DNA of 64,000 nt from Flavobacterium sp. HSC-32F16 (GTDB lineage: Bacteria; Bacteroidota; Bacteroidia; Flavobacteriales; Flavobacteriaceae): contig NZ_JALKAC010000002.1 in assembly GCF_024171645.1 (NCBI RefSeq), forward strand, positions 682,001 to 746,000, given 5' to 3'. Below the pieces are notes generated by a model. It had not been told where the DNA came from. It searched no databases and was given only the letters and a program-made list of their open reading frames with translations. Both the position numbers and the translations under genes were made by a program. Positions 8,222 through 16,750 of the stretch are shown piece after piece; the stretch's first letter is position 1, and each line of letters begins with the position of its first letter.

Positions 8222-8993
8222 TTAATTTCCATGTATTAAGTTGCTGCATAGTATGATGTGCGGTTAAGTCGAATTGAACAGGAACTACAGAAATGTATCC
8301 ATTTTCAAGTGCCCATTCATCTGTATCTTCGCCGTTGTCTTCGTTTGTAAATTTGCCTGTAAGCCAGTAATAATCTTTTCCGAAAGGTGTTTGTCTCTTA
8401 TCAAATTTTTGCGCGTAGTAGGCTTTTGCCTGACGACAAATTTTTATTCCTTTAATTTCTTTTTCGCTTAATTTTGGAAAATTGACATTTAAAACAACTC
8501 CTGGAGGAAGTTTATTTTTGAGTGTTTCTAAAGCTATTTTTTTTACAAATTCTTTAGCAGGTTCAAAATCGGCATTCCAGTCAAAATCCAAAAGTGAAAA
8601 ACCTATAGCCTGAATTCCTTCAATTCCTGCTTCGACAGCTGCACTCATGGTTCCTGAATAAATAACATTAATCGATGAATTTGATCCGTGGTTAATTCCG
8701 GAAACGCATAAGTCTGGTTTTCTTTTTAAGATTTCATTTACAGCCAGTTTTACACAATCTACAGGCGTTCCGGAACAGCTGTATTCTGTAATCAGATCAT
8801 CATCTTTAGAAATTTTATCCAAAAACAAAGTATTATTTATGGTAATGGCATGTCCCATTGCACTCTGAGGTTTGTCTGGAGCGACTACAATAACATCACC
8901 AATAGTTTCCATTACGCTTATTAAAGCTCTAATTCCGGGAGCCAGAATTCCGTCGTCATTGGTTACTAATATAAGGGGTTTTTCGTCTTTCAT
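8214..8993 (-). CDS. surE: 5'/3'-nucleotidase SurE
   Basis: A 259-residue metal-dependent nucleoside-monophosphate phosphatase. The N-terminal metal-binding DD is in LVTNDDGILAPGI, the conserved serine is in QSAMGHAITI near residue 44, and GINHGSNSSINVIYSGT near residue 100 supplies the metal-binding Asn and the family signature. Length fits the family. It is the first gene of a surE / small membrane protein pair, with a -7 box TAATTTTG 25 bp upstream, and is divergent from the tail-specific protease gene. Confidence 0.96.
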   Translation of the reverse strand: MKDEKPLILVTNDDGILAPGIRALISVMETIGDVIVVAPDKPQSAMGHAITINNTLFLDKISKDDDLITEYSCSGTPVDCVKLAVNEILKRKPDLCVSGINHGSNSSINVIYSGTMSAAVEAGIEGIQAIGFSLLDFDWNADFEPAKEFVKKIALETLKNKLPPGVVLNVNFPKLSEKEIKGIKICRQAKAYYAQKFDKRQTPFGKDYYWLTGKFTNEDNGEDTDEWALENGYISVVPVQFDLTAHHTMQQLNTWKLNG

Positions 8994-9018
8994 GATGAGA
9001 TTACTATTTTTGATTTTT

Positions 9019-9026
9019 CAAAATTA
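9019..9026 (-). promoter_or_regulatory. -7 box (TAATTTTG) of surE
   Basis: Exact TAnnTTTG on the minus strand. A second match, TACATTTG at 9040-9047, lies just upstream, so there may be tandem start sites. Confidence 0.4.
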
Positions 9027-9111
9027 AGGCTTGTAAAAACAAATGTAGTAACAGATTTTGGTAGATTACTAACAAATAAATAAAAATTGTAAACTAAATT
9101 CAGGAAGACTT

Positions 9112-9139
9112 TTGAACAACAAACATTTTTATATCTTTA
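9112..9139 (+). promoter_or_regulatory. Promoter of tail-specific protease gene
   Basis: TTG (9112-9114), 17-bp spacer, TATCTTTA (9132-9139), one base off the Bacteroidota consensus. The leader would be about 60 nt. Confidence 0.45.
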
Positions 9140-9205
9140 ACAAAAAATTATACTGATCTTGGCATGTTAGGATAGTTTTTACCGTAACTTAGATTAAAAA
9201 ATTTG

Positions 9206-11392
9206 ATGAATGCTATTATTAAGTTTATGAAAAGAAATTATAAAATACTTATAGCCGTATTATGCTTGTCCTTAACCCTGTTTGCTTTTAAGATAAATGC
9301 TGACAAGAATGATGATCCGGATCCAAATAGAGACAAGACACTTTTAGAATTACTGGCTTTTGTTATTGAGAAAGGACACTATAGTCCGGCAGAAATAAAT
9401 GACGATTTTTCAAAAGGTATTTTTAAAGATTATATCGATGCGCTGGACCCTTCAAAGAGGTTCTTTCTGCAGTCGGATATTGACGAGTTCAAGCAATATG
9501 AATTAATGCTTGATGATCAGTTTTTGAACAAAGATTTGACATTCTTTAATTTAACGTATACAAGGTTAATGAAAAGAATGGAGGAGAGCAAAAAACGTTA
9601 TAAAACGATTTTAGCGCAGCCTTTCAATTATACTGCAGATGAAACTTTTAATGCAGATTATGAGACTCTTCCTTATGCAAAAAACTTGGCGGAAATTAAT
9701 GAAAGATGGAGAAAACAAATTAAGTTGTCTACACTTTCTTCGCTTGTAACAAAGCAAAAAATTGAAGAAGAGAAAAAGAAAAAAGATCTTGCATATAAAG
9801 AAAAATCTTTTGAAACTTTAGAAAAAGAAACGCGTGAGAGTTCTTTAAAATCTTTAGATGATAATTTTAGTGTTATTAAAGATTTGAATAAAGATTACTG
9901 GTTTTCAGTGTATTTGAATTCTATTATGACTCGTTTTGATCCACATACAAGTTATTTTGCTCCAGAAGAAAAAGATCGTTTTGATGTAAACATCAGCGGT
10001 AAACTAGAAGGAATTGGTGCAAGATTAACTAAGAAAAATGACTTTACTCAAATTGATGAATTGATTTCTGGCGGACCAGCATGGAAAGGAAAACAACTTG
10101 AGGCCGGCGATTTAATTTTGAAAGTAGCTCAAGGTAACGAAGAGCCTGTTGATGTTGTTGGAATGCGTCTTGATGATGTTGTGAAAAAAATTAAAGGTCA
10201 TAAAGGAACTGAAGTTAAATTGACAGTTAAAAAAGTTGACGGAAGTATTAAAGTAATTTCAATTATAAGAGATGTTGTTGAAATTGAAGAAACGTATGCA
10301 AAATCAAGTATCGTTGAAAAAGACGGATTGAAATACGGTGTTATTTATCTTCCTAAATTCTATATTGATTTTGAAAATAAAGACGGTCGTGATGCTGGAA
10401 AAGATATTGCTCTTGAAGTAGAAAGACTGAAAAAAGAAAATATAAACGGAATTGTTCTTGACGTTCGTGATGACGGTGGAGGATCTCTTTCTACAGTTGT
10501 TGACATTGCTGGATTATTTATTGAACAAGGACCAATTGTTCAGGTGAAATCTGCCGGTAAAAAGAAAGAAGTTTTATACGATAAAGACAAAAAAATAGAG
10601 TGGGACGGGCCATTAGTAATTATGGTTAACAGTTTCTCTGCTTCGGCTTCTGAAATTTTAGCGGCTGCTATTCAGGATTACAAACGTGGGGTTATCATTG
10701 GTAGTAAACAAACTTATGGTAAAGGAACTGTGCAAAATGTACTAGATTTAAACCAATTTGTTCGTAATGCCAATTACGGAGATTTGGGAGCATTGAAAAT
10801 TACAGGTCAAAAATTCTATAGAATCAATGGCGGTTCTACACAATTAGAAGGAGTTCATAGTGATGTTGTAATGCCAGATCGTTATGCTTATTTAAAAATG
10901 GGAGAACGTGATATTGATAACGCAATGCCATGGGATAAAATTGATCCTGCTGATTACAGTACATGGACTTCTAACCAGAATTTTAGCAAAGCGATTGAGA
11001 AAAGCAGAACCAGAATTGCGCAAAATCCTCAATTTCGATTAATTGAAGACAATGCTAAATGGATTGATGTTAAAAACAAAGAAAACATTTACAGCCTGAA
11101 TATTAAGAGTTTTAAAGAAACTCAGGAACAAGTTGAAAATGAAGGTAAAAAATACAAACCAATTTCAGATTACAAAAACAGTTTGGTTTTTAAATCTTTA
11201 CCTTACGAAGTACAAGAAATGAACAATGATGCTACGTTGAAAGAAAAAAGAGAAGCTTGGCACCAGGCTTTATCTAAAGATGTATATGTCGAAGAAGCAT
11301 TAAATGTGTTAGATGATTTACAATCTGCTTCGTATGTAAAAGCTAATGTTCAGCAGCCTAAAATGAAAAAGGAGAAATTAGTAAAATCTTAA
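9206..11392 (+). CDS. prc: Carboxy-terminal processing protease (Tsp/Prc, S41A)
   Basis: A 728-residue periplasmic or membrane-anchored protease; an N-terminal hydrophobic helix spans about residues 13-28. A long N-terminal Prc-type domain carries the HTSYFAPEE motif. A PDZ domain follows near residues 265-350 (GIGARLTKKNDFTQIDELISGGPA), then the S41 catalytic domain with DVRDDGGGSL. The catalytic Ser (about 480, in SFSASASE) and Lys (about 506, in TYGKGTVQ) match E. coli Prc spacing closely. A C-terminal domain of unknown function completes it. I use the ATG at 9206, not the TTG before it. It degrades or trims envelope proteins from the C-terminus. Confidence 0.94.
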   Translation: MNAIIKFMKRNYKILIAVLCLSLTLFAFKINADKNDDPDPNRDKTLLELLAFVIEKGHYSPAEINDDFSKGIFKDYIDALDPSKRFFLQSDIDEFKQYELMLDDQFLNKDLTFFNLTYTRLMKRMEESKKRYKTILAQPFNYTADETFNADYETLPYAKNLAEINERWRKQIKLSTLSSLVTKQKIEEEKKKKDLAYKEKSFETLEKETRESSLKSLDDNFSVIKDLNKDYWFSVYLNSIMTRFDPHTSYFAPEEKDRFDVNISGKLEGIGARLTKKNDFTQIDELISGGPAWKGKQLEAGDLILKVAQGNEEPVDVVGMRLDDVVKKIKGHKGTEVKLTVKKVDGSIKVISIIRDVVEIEETYAKSSIVEKDGLKYGVIYLPKFYIDFENKDGRDAGKDIALEVERLKKENINGIVLDVRDDGGGSLSTVVDIAGLFIEQGPIVQVKSAGKKKEVLYDKDKKIEWDGPLVIMVNSFSASASEILAAAIQDYKRGVIIGSKQTYGKGTVQNVLDLNQFVRNANYGDLGALKITGQKFYRINGGSTQLEGVHSDVVMPDRYAYLKMGERDIDNAMPWDKIDPADYSTWTSNQNFSKAIEKSRTRIAQNPQFRLIEDNAKWIDVKNKENIYSLNIKSFKETQEQVENEGKKYKPISDYKNSLVFKSLPYEVQEMNNDATLKEKREAWHQALSKDVYVEEALNVLDDLQSASYVKANVQQPKMKKEKLVKS

Positions 11393-11419
11393 TCTTTAGA
11401 AAAATTTAATTTGTTATTG

Positions 11420-11458
11420 AAAAACGCTTCTTAAATAGTAATTTAGGGAGCGTTTTTT
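11420..11458 (+). terminator. Terminator of tail-specific protease gene
   Basis: Stem AAACGCTTCTTAAAT with ATTTAGGGAGCGTTT (G-T pairs allowed), then six T. Confidence 0.8.
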
Positions 11459-11473
11459 AGTTAAATATTGTTT

Positions 11474-12253
11474 ATGAAAAATACTTTAGTTTGCTTTTTA
11501 GTTGGTTTACTGGCTTTTTCCTGTAAAAAAGAAAATGTATCGAGTGTAGAAATAGTGCAGGAACAAAATACATTTGTTTCGGATCAAAATACTACAGGTT
11601 CACTTTATTCAATTGCGTATCAGCCAACTTCAACAACAAATCAAATCGTAAAACATAAATATTACACCTTATCTTATAATGAAAAATTTGAGCAGGCAGA
11701 ATGGGTAGCTTACGAATTAAAAAAAGAATATTTAAAAAATGGAAATTTTAAGCGTCCGTATTTTATAGAAGATCCAAAAGTAACCACAGGTTCTGCAGAT
11801 TGGAGAAACTATAAAAAATCGGGTTATGATAAAGGACATCTTTGCCCTGCCGGAGATATGGAGTTTAGTGAAGAAGCGTATAATGATACTTTTTATACTT
11901 CGAATATTTCGCCGCAAAAACATGATTTTAATAGCGGCATATGGAATAGAATAGAACAGAAAACGCGTTATTGGGCTGATAAATACAATGATATTTATGT
12001 AGTAACGGGTGGCATTTTAAAAGATTCTGATAAAAAAATAGGAACAGAAAAAGTTTCTGTTCCTAAATATTTCTATAAAATTGTTTTGTCAAAATCAGGA
12101 AAGGAACATAAAGCAATTGCATTTTTGGTTCCAAATGAAGACAGTGATAAACCTATTTATGATTTTGTAGTTCCTATTGAAACTGTGGAAAAAATGACCG
12201 GAATCGACTTCTTTCCGAATTTAAAAAATTTAAAAAGCAGTAAAGATTTTTAA
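11474..12253 (+). CDS. DNA/RNA non-specific endonuclease, lipoprotein
   Basis: A 259-residue lipoprotein (lipobox LAFSC near residue 18) of the NUC1/NucA beta-beta-alpha-metal endonuclease family. The catalytic motif, usually DRGH, reads YDKGHLCPAGDM near residue 120. The magnesium-binding asparagine region is SNISPQKHDFNSGIWNRIE near residue 145. I use the ATG at 11474; the TTG two codons earlier is less likely. A surface nuclease would degrade external DNA and RNA for nutrients. It lies 80 bp after the protease gene, beyond its terminator. Confidence 0.92.
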   Translation: MKNTLVCFLVGLLAFSCKKENVSSVEIVQEQNTFVSDQNTTGSLYSIAYQPTSTTNQIVKHKYYTLSYNEKFEQAEWVAYELKKEYLKNGNFKRPYFIEDPKVTTGSADWRNYKKSGYDKGHLCPAGDMEFSEEAYNDTFYTSNISPQKHDFNSGIWNRIEQKTRYWADKYNDIYVVTGGILKDSDKKIGTEKVSVPKYFYKIVLSKSGKEHKAIAFLVPNEDSDKPIYDFVVPIETVEKMTGIDFFPNLKNLKSSKDF

Positions 12254-12297
12254 GCTAGTAATTCTCAATTCAATTTAAAAAAAATTAGATAAAAAGG

Positions 12298-13833
12298 TTA
12301 TAAATTTTGTCTCTTACTTTTAAAATTGAATGTTATAAAACTGATGAGAGCCAAAATCCAGACTCCGATTCCTCCATATAAAAGTACAATTTCAAAGCCG
12401 TGAGAAAGGGCATTATGTGCAATATTTCCGAATGAGTCTAATTGAGCAAGTTCAGAAAATTCCTGATTAAGAGATGAAAAATTTCCTGCTGCTATTTTTT
12501 CTGCAGCAGAGTGCAGTGTTATTGTGTTTACAGTGCCGGAAAAAGCCGTATTTAAATAAGAAGAAATTCCCTCAACCAATAAAAAGCCCATTAATGCAAT
12601 ATTTATAGATAAAGTAATTAATCTGGCGCTCATATCTATTCCAGAAGCAATTCCTGCGCGACTGGCAGGGACAGAACCTGTTGTTGTATTAGTTACAGGT
12701 GTATTGGTTAAACCTAATCCAATTCCGGCCAATAAAGAACCCGGAAGCATTGTCAGCCAGCTGGCATGTTCTGCCATTGCGCCGTATCTCATTAAAATAA
12801 ATCCCAATCCTATTACAAATAATCCTAACGGAATTACAATTCCTGAACGATATCGAACGGAAAGATACTCGGCTAAAGGAGGAATAACCAGAGTAGGAAG
12901 TGTGTAAGCCAATAAAGAAAGACCAACGGTTACAACATCATATCCTAAATAACTTTGAAAATATATAGGCAGGTAAATGATAAAAGGCCAGAAGCTGAAA
13001 TTCATACCAATAGACCCAAAAATGGCGCCTGAGAAATTACGTATTTTGAATATTGAAAAATCAAACATTGGGTAAGGAATTCTTTTTTCGATCCATAAAA
13101 ACAGAATAAAACTTATTACAGCAATTATTATACTGCTCAAAGTTATGGGGCTGAAAAAACCAGGATCTGAACCTTGTGTAATAAAATAAGTTAGCCCAAA
13201 AATAGAGATAGATAAAGTGATCATTCCCCATATGTCTAATTTTACCGTATTAGAATCTTTAGACTCGTCTACATATCCATAAACAAGAATCACAGCCAGA
13301 ACAGCTATTGGCACATGAATCAAAAATACCCACTGCCAGGATAAAAATTCTATGATTGCTCCGCCTATAATTGGCCCAAAACCAAGTCCAATACCGAGTA
13401 TAACTCCCCAAATGCTAAAAGCTTTACTTCGTTCTTTTCCTTCCTGAAATTGATGAGAGAGTGCGGCGATTTGACAAATTAACATTGCACCTCCGCTTAT
13501 ACCTTGAAAAAGACGGCTGATAATTAAAACGGATATATCTTGTGCGATACCACAAATTAAAGAGGAAACAGCAAATAAAATTAAGGTAATAATTAAAATT
13601 CGTTTTCGGCCATATCGATCAGCCAGAGTTCCTGTTGCCATTAAAACGCTGGTACAGCCTATTGTGTAGATATTCATGATCCATTGCATATCTTTTAGAT
13701 CTGCTTTTAGTATTTTTTCAAGTGTTGGAAGTATTACCGGCACGCTTGAAATCTCTAGAGAGAACATTAATGTGGCCAGACAAATGGCTGTTAAAACTAA
13801 TATGTTTTTGAGTGTATAAAAATTTTGTTTCAT
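12298..13833 (-). CDS. MFS drug exporter, DHA2 (QacA/EmrB-like) family
   Basis: A 511-residue inner-membrane transporter with 14 predicted membrane helices, the DHA2 count. The MFS motif A is GTLADRYGRKRILI near residue 70, and the antiporter motif C is GVILGIGLGFGPIIGG near residue 150. Such proteins expel cationic drugs or toxic metabolites against protons. It is divergent from an AraC-type regulator; the 84-bp gap holds back-to-back -7 boxes, so the regulator probably controls it. Substrate cannot be told from sequence. Confidence 0.93.
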   Translation of the reverse strand: MKQNFYTLKNILVLTAICLATLMFSLEISSVPVILPTLEKILKADLKDMQWIMNIYTIGCTSVLMATGTLADRYGRKRILIITLILFAVSSLICGIAQDISVLIISRLFQGISGGAMLICQIAALSHQFQEGKERSKAFSIWGVILGIGLGFGPIIGGAIIEFLSWQWVFLIHVPIAVLAVILVYGYVDESKDSNTVKLDIWGMITLSISIFGLTYFITQGSDPGFFSPITLSSIIIAVISFILFLWIEKRIPYPMFDFSIFKIRNFSGAIFGSIGMNFSFWPFIIYLPIYFQSYLGYDVVTVGLSLLAYTLPTLVIPPLAEYLSVRYRSGIVIPLGLFVIGLGFILMRYGAMAEHASWLTMLPGSLLAGIGLGLTNTPVTNTTTGSVPASRAGIASGIDMSARLITLSINIALMGFLLVEGISSYLNTAFSGTVNTITLHSAAEKIAAGNFSSLNQEFSELAQLDSFGNIAHNALSHGFEIVLLYGGIGVWILALISFITFNFKSKRQNL

Positions 13834-13852
13834 TTTTAGAAATTTTTTTTGT

Positions 13853-13860
13853 CAAAAATA
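13853..13860 (-). promoter_or_regulatory. -7 box (TATTTTTG) of MFS exporter
   Basis: Exact TAnnTTTG on the minus strand, 19 bases before the exporter ATG. Confidence 0.4.
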
Positions 13861-13900
13861 AACTGAATTAATTATTTTTATCAGTACAAAAACAGGATAA

Positions 13901-13913
13901 AAAAGTACTTTTG
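13901..13913 (+). promoter_or_regulatory. AraC-gene -7 box within palindrome AAAAGTACTTTT
   Basis: The -7 box TACTTTTG (13906-13913) overlaps a perfect 12-bp palindrome (13901-13912) and ends only 4 bases before the ATG. The palindrome is a candidate operator for autoregulation, and the spacing suggests a leaderless transcript. Confidence 0.4.
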
Positions 13914-13917
13914 TGAC

Positions 13918-14757
13918 ATGAAAAAAGAAAATATGCATCAATCTGTTGAAGTGATTTATGAAAAAGTAGACCAATGTCCACTGGTAAAATCACATCTTAG
14001 TTTTTTTCAGATGGTTTATGTTATTTCAGGTACAGGATTTCTTTATATTAACGGAAATGCCATGTCGTATCAGCAAGGAAATTTAATGCTTCTTACTCCA
14101 AATGATCATTATACATTTGAAATTAGTACAACAACAGAGTTTTTACTTGTAAAGCTTAATAGTGAATATGTAAAAGAGTATAGATCAAAAAGTATTGATC
14201 ACATTGAGTGTCTGTTGTATTATGCAACTCATTTATCGGGTTGTATTTTAAAACGAAAAGAAGATGAATTTCTGGTAAAAATGATATCTGATTCCTTGCT
14301 TCATGCTGCACAGAATAAAGATATTTATGATGAAGATTTAATAACGCATTATGTAAATGCTCTTATTGTTATTGCCGCAAGAAATATTGCCAAGATAAAA
14401 CCGTCTGGAGTAAAAGAGAATGCAGACAAAAGGATTTTAGAAATTATTAATTACATTCAGGCTAATATTTTCTTTCCTCAAAAAATAAAAGTTTCAGTAA
14501 TCGCAGCTCAATTTGATATATCAGATACATATCTGGGAAGTTATTTTAAAAATCATTGCGGAGAAACGATTCAGTCTTTTATTTCAAATTATAAAATCCG
14601 ATTGATTGAACACCGATTAAGTTTTAGTGATATGAGGATTAATGAAATTGTATCTGAATTTGGTTTTTCTGACGAAAGTCATCTCAATAAATTTTTTAAA
14701 AAACACCGAAATATCAGCCTGACGGGATATAGAAAGGCAAAAGTTCTTCAGATTTGA
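13918..14757 (+). CDS. AraC-family transcriptional regulator
   Basis: A 279-residue regulator. The N-terminal half is cupin-like (FFQMVYVISGTGFLYINGN, QGNLMLLTPNDHYTFEI). The C-terminal 100 residues hold two helix-turn-helix units of the AraC/XylS type: VSVIAAQFDISDTYLGSYFK near residue 200 and INEIVSEFGFSDESHLNKFFKK near residue 245. It probably binds a small ligand and controls the divergent DHA2 exporter. Its own -7 box ends 4 bp before the ATG, giving little or no leader. Confidence 0.93.
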   Translation: MKKENMHQSVEVIYEKVDQCPLVKSHLSFFQMVYVISGTGFLYINGNAMSYQQGNLMLLTPNDHYTFEISTTTEFLLVKLNSEYVKEYRSKSIDHIECLLYYATHLSGCILKRKEDEFLVKMISDSLLHAAQNKDIYDEDLITHYVNALIVIAARNIAKIKPSGVKENADKRILEIINYIQANIFFPQKIKVSVIAAQFDISDTYLGSYFKNHCGETIQSFISNYKIRLIEHRLSFSDMRINEIVSEFGFSDESHLNKFFKKHRNISLTGYRKAKVLQI

Positions 14758-14772
14758 TCTGTTTTTTTAGAA

Positions 14773-14808
14773 TAAAAAAAAGCCGAAGATTATTATTTTC
14801 TTCGGCTT
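14773..14808 (-). terminator. Terminator of rpe
   Basis: Stem GCCGAAGA / TCTTCGGC with a U run on the minus strand; it may also stop the AraC transcript. Confidence 0.75.
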
Positions 14809-14826
14809 GTAATTTTATTTAGAAAT

Positions 14827-15489
14827 TTAAAAAGCAGTCAAAGCTTTTAAATCAGCGATTGTATGAGTTGGGTTTTCTGCTTTAAACACAAAGCTTCCGG
14901 CAACCAAAACATCAGCTCCGGCTTCTACTAATTGTTTTGCATTTTTACTGGTTACACCGCCGTCAATTTCAATAAGAGTCAATGCTTTTTTGCGAGTAAT
15001 TAAATCTTTTAGTTTTTTAACTTTTGTATACGTATTTTCAATGAAAGATTGTCCGCCAAAACCAGGATTCACACTCATGATGCAAACCAAGTCAATGTCG
15101 TTTATAACATCTTCTAATAAGTCAATATTGGTATGCGGATTAACAGCAACTCCAGCTTTCATTCCTTCGGCTTTAATTGCTTGAAGTGTTCTGTGTAAAT
15201 GTGTACAAGCTTCGTAATGTACCGTTAAATTATTGGCTCCTAAATCGGCAAAAGTTTTAATGTAACGATCCGGATCGATAATCATTAAATGTACATCAAT
15301 TGTCTTTTTTGCATGTTTTGAAATGGCTTCTAAAACCGGCATTCCAAAAGAAATATTCGGAACAAAAACTCCATCCATAATGTCAATATGAAACCAATCG
15401 GCCTGACTGTTGTTAATCATTTCGATATCACGCTGTAAATTCGCAAAATCGGCAGCAAGAACTGAAGGAGCAATAAGAGTATTTTTCAT
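14827..15489 (-). CDS. rpe: Ribulose-phosphate 3-epimerase
   Basis: A 220-residue TIM-barrel enzyme of the pentose-phosphate pathway, interconverting ribulose-5-phosphate and xylulose-5-phosphate. Visible motifs: IAPSVLAADFANL at the N-terminus (catalytic Ser), HIDIMDGVFVPN near residue 35 (metal His, catalytic Asp), VHLMI, MSVNPGFGGQSF near residue 143, and EIDGGVTSKN with the second Asp. The frame stays open 68 codons further upstream, but that stretch is translated repeat DNA; the family-conserved start is the ATG at 15489. A -7 box lies 26 bp upstream. Confidence 0.96.
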   Translation of the reverse strand: MKNTLIAPSVLAADFANLQRDIEMINNSQADWFHIDIMDGVFVPNISFGMPVLEAISKHAKKTIDVHLMIIDPDRYIKTFADLGANNLTVHYEACTHLHRTLQAIKAEGMKAGVAVNPHTNIDLLEDVINDIDLVCIMSVNPGFGGQSFIENTYTKVKKLKDLITRKKALTLIEIDGGVTSKNAKQLVEAGADVLVAGSFVFKAENPTHTIADLKALTAF

Positions 15490-15515
15490 TGTGTAGTTGT
15501 GTGTTGTTTTTTTTA

Positions 15516-15523
15516 CAAAGATA
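15516..15523 (-). promoter_or_regulatory. -7 box (TATCTTTG) of rpe
   Basis: Exact TAnnTTTG match. The leader that follows is A/C-rich and ends AACTACACA just before the ATG, as in purH. Confidence 0.45.
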
Positions 15524-15547
15524 AATTTTTTATGCTGTGCATTGTAA

Positions 15548-15636
15548 TTTAACCGCAAAGCACGCAAAGATTTTTGGCTTGTAAGATTCTGTAAAAAACG
15601 CAAAGTTCGCAAAGCTTTGTGTGCTTTTCGGTTAAA
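15548..15636. repeat. 89-bp inverted-repeat element in the rpe/rpoD gap
   Basis: The 313-bp gap 15490-15802 holds the rpe promoter, this element, the rpoD terminator and a TTTCAAGTT repeat. The element is bounded by 22-bp arms, TTTAACCGCAAAGCACGCAAAG (15548-15569) and its near-perfect inverse (15615-15636), matching at 20 of 22 positions. The interior holds a further ACGCAAAGTTCGCAAAG. It looks like a small non-autonomous or REP-type dispersed repeat. Confidence 0.6.
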
Positions 15637-15658
15637 TTTAAAAAAAGATAAAAATAAA

Positions 15659-15683
15659 AAACTCCGGTAATCAGCCGGAGTTT
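15659..15683 (-). terminator. Terminator of rpoD
   Basis: Perfect stem AAACTCCGG / CCGGAGTTT with a 7-base loop, followed on the minus strand by a T-rich tract. Confidence 0.8.
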
Positions 15684-15737
15684 CAATCATCAATCAAAAA
15701 ACGAACAGTCAATCAAACTGTTGTTTGCGTTACAAAG

Positions 15738-15795
15738 GTTTCATGTTTTATGTTTCAAGTTACGCAAAATAACCTGAAATTTTAAACTTGAAACA
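15738..15795. repeat. TTTCAAGTT/AACTTGAAAC dispersed repeat, copy 1
   Basis: Contains GTTTCAAGTT and its inverse AACTTGAAAC around ACGCAAAATAACCTGAAATT. A related copy lies between accD and fbaA at about 53817-53872. Confidence 0.45.
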
Positions 15796-15802
15796 AATAT
15801 TA

Positions 15803-16666
15803 TTATCCTAAATAGGTTTTAAGAATTTTACTTCTGGAAGTGTGTTTTAATCTACGGATTGCTTTTTCTTTAATCTGACGAACACGCTCACGAGTTAAGT
15901 CGAAAGTTTCTCCAATTTCTTCTAAAGTCATTGGGTGCTGATCGCCAAGACCAAAATACAAACGAACAACATCTGCCTCTCTTGGAGTTAATGTTTCTAA
16001 CGAACGCTCGATTTCAGTACGTAATGATTCGTGAATTAATTCTCTGTCAGGGTTTGGAGATTCTCCAGAACGTAATACGTCATAAAGGTTAGAATCTTCA
16101 CCTTCAACAAGAGGTGCATCCATCGATAAGTGACGACCAGAGTTTTTCATAGACTCTTTTACGTCATTTACGGTCATGTCAAGTTCTTTTGCAATTTCTT
16201 CAGCAGAAGGCGGACGCTCGTTAGACTGCTCTAATAACGCATACATTTTGTTGATTTTATTGATAGAACCAATTTTGTTTAGTGGTAAACGAACAATACG
16301 TGATTGTTCTGCAAGAGCCTGAAGGATCGATTGACGAATCCACCATACGGCGTAAGAGATGAATTTGAAACCACGAGTTTCATCAAAACGCTGAGCTGCT
16401 TTAATAAGACCTAAGTTTCCTTCATTAATTAAATCAGGAAGAGTTAATCCTTGATTTTGATATTGTTTAGCAACCGATACAACGAAACGCAGGTTGGCTT
16501 TTGTTAATTTTTCTAATGCTCTTTGATCACCCGCCTTTATTCTTTGTGCTAATTCTACCTCTTCATCAGCGGTAATTAGGTCAACTTTTCCGATTTCTTG
16601 TAGATATTTATCTAACGATGCAGTTTCACGATTGGTTACCTGCTTGGTGATTTTAAGTTGTCTCAT
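15803..16666 (-). CDS. rpoD: Primary sigma-70 factor RpoD
   Basis: A 287-residue vegetative sigma factor of the short Bacteroidota type, lacking the long N-terminal region 1.1 and the non-conserved insert. Region 1.2 is [20 protein letters not shown]. Region 2 has [20 protein letters not shown] and the -10 recognition segment [15 protein letters not shown]. Region 3 follows ([15 protein letters not shown]). Region 4 ends with [20 protein letters not shown]. It directs RNA polymerase to TAnnTTTG-type promoters. Unusually for this phylum, a Shine-Dalgarno sequence sits at a correct distance from the ATG. Confidence 0.97.
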   Translation of the reverse strand: MRQLKITKQVTNRETASLDKYLQEIGKVDLITADEEVELAQRIKAGDQRALEKLTKANLRFVVSVAKQYQNQGLTLPDLINEGNLGLIKAAQRFDETRGFKFISYAVWWIRQSILQALAEQSRIVRLPLNKIGSINKINKMYALLEQSNERPPSAEEIAKELDMTVNDVKESMKNSGRHLSMDAPLVEGEDSNLYDVLRSGESPNPDRELIHESLRTEIERSLETLTPREADVVRLYFGLGDQHPMTLEEIGETFDLTRERVRQIKEKAIRRLKHTSRSKILKTYLG

Positions 16667-16675
16667 GTTATTTGT

Positions 16676-16681
16676 CTCCTC
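16676..16681 (-). promoter_or_regulatory. Shine-Dalgarno sequence (GAGGAG) of rpoD
   Basis: GAGGAG ends 9 bases before the ATG at 16666. Most genes in this window have only A-rich leaders. Confidence 0.6.
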
Positions 16682-16750
16682 AATTTTTAAGTGTACAAGT
16701 GATTATACGTATGAAGTATCAAAAAAGTTACAACTATTTAAAAAATATTT

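Noticed and set aside
15490-15693. Open 68-codon extension upstream of rpe
   Set aside because: It translates the inverted-repeat element and lies upstream of the rpe -7 box; the conserved Rpe N-terminus begins at 15489.
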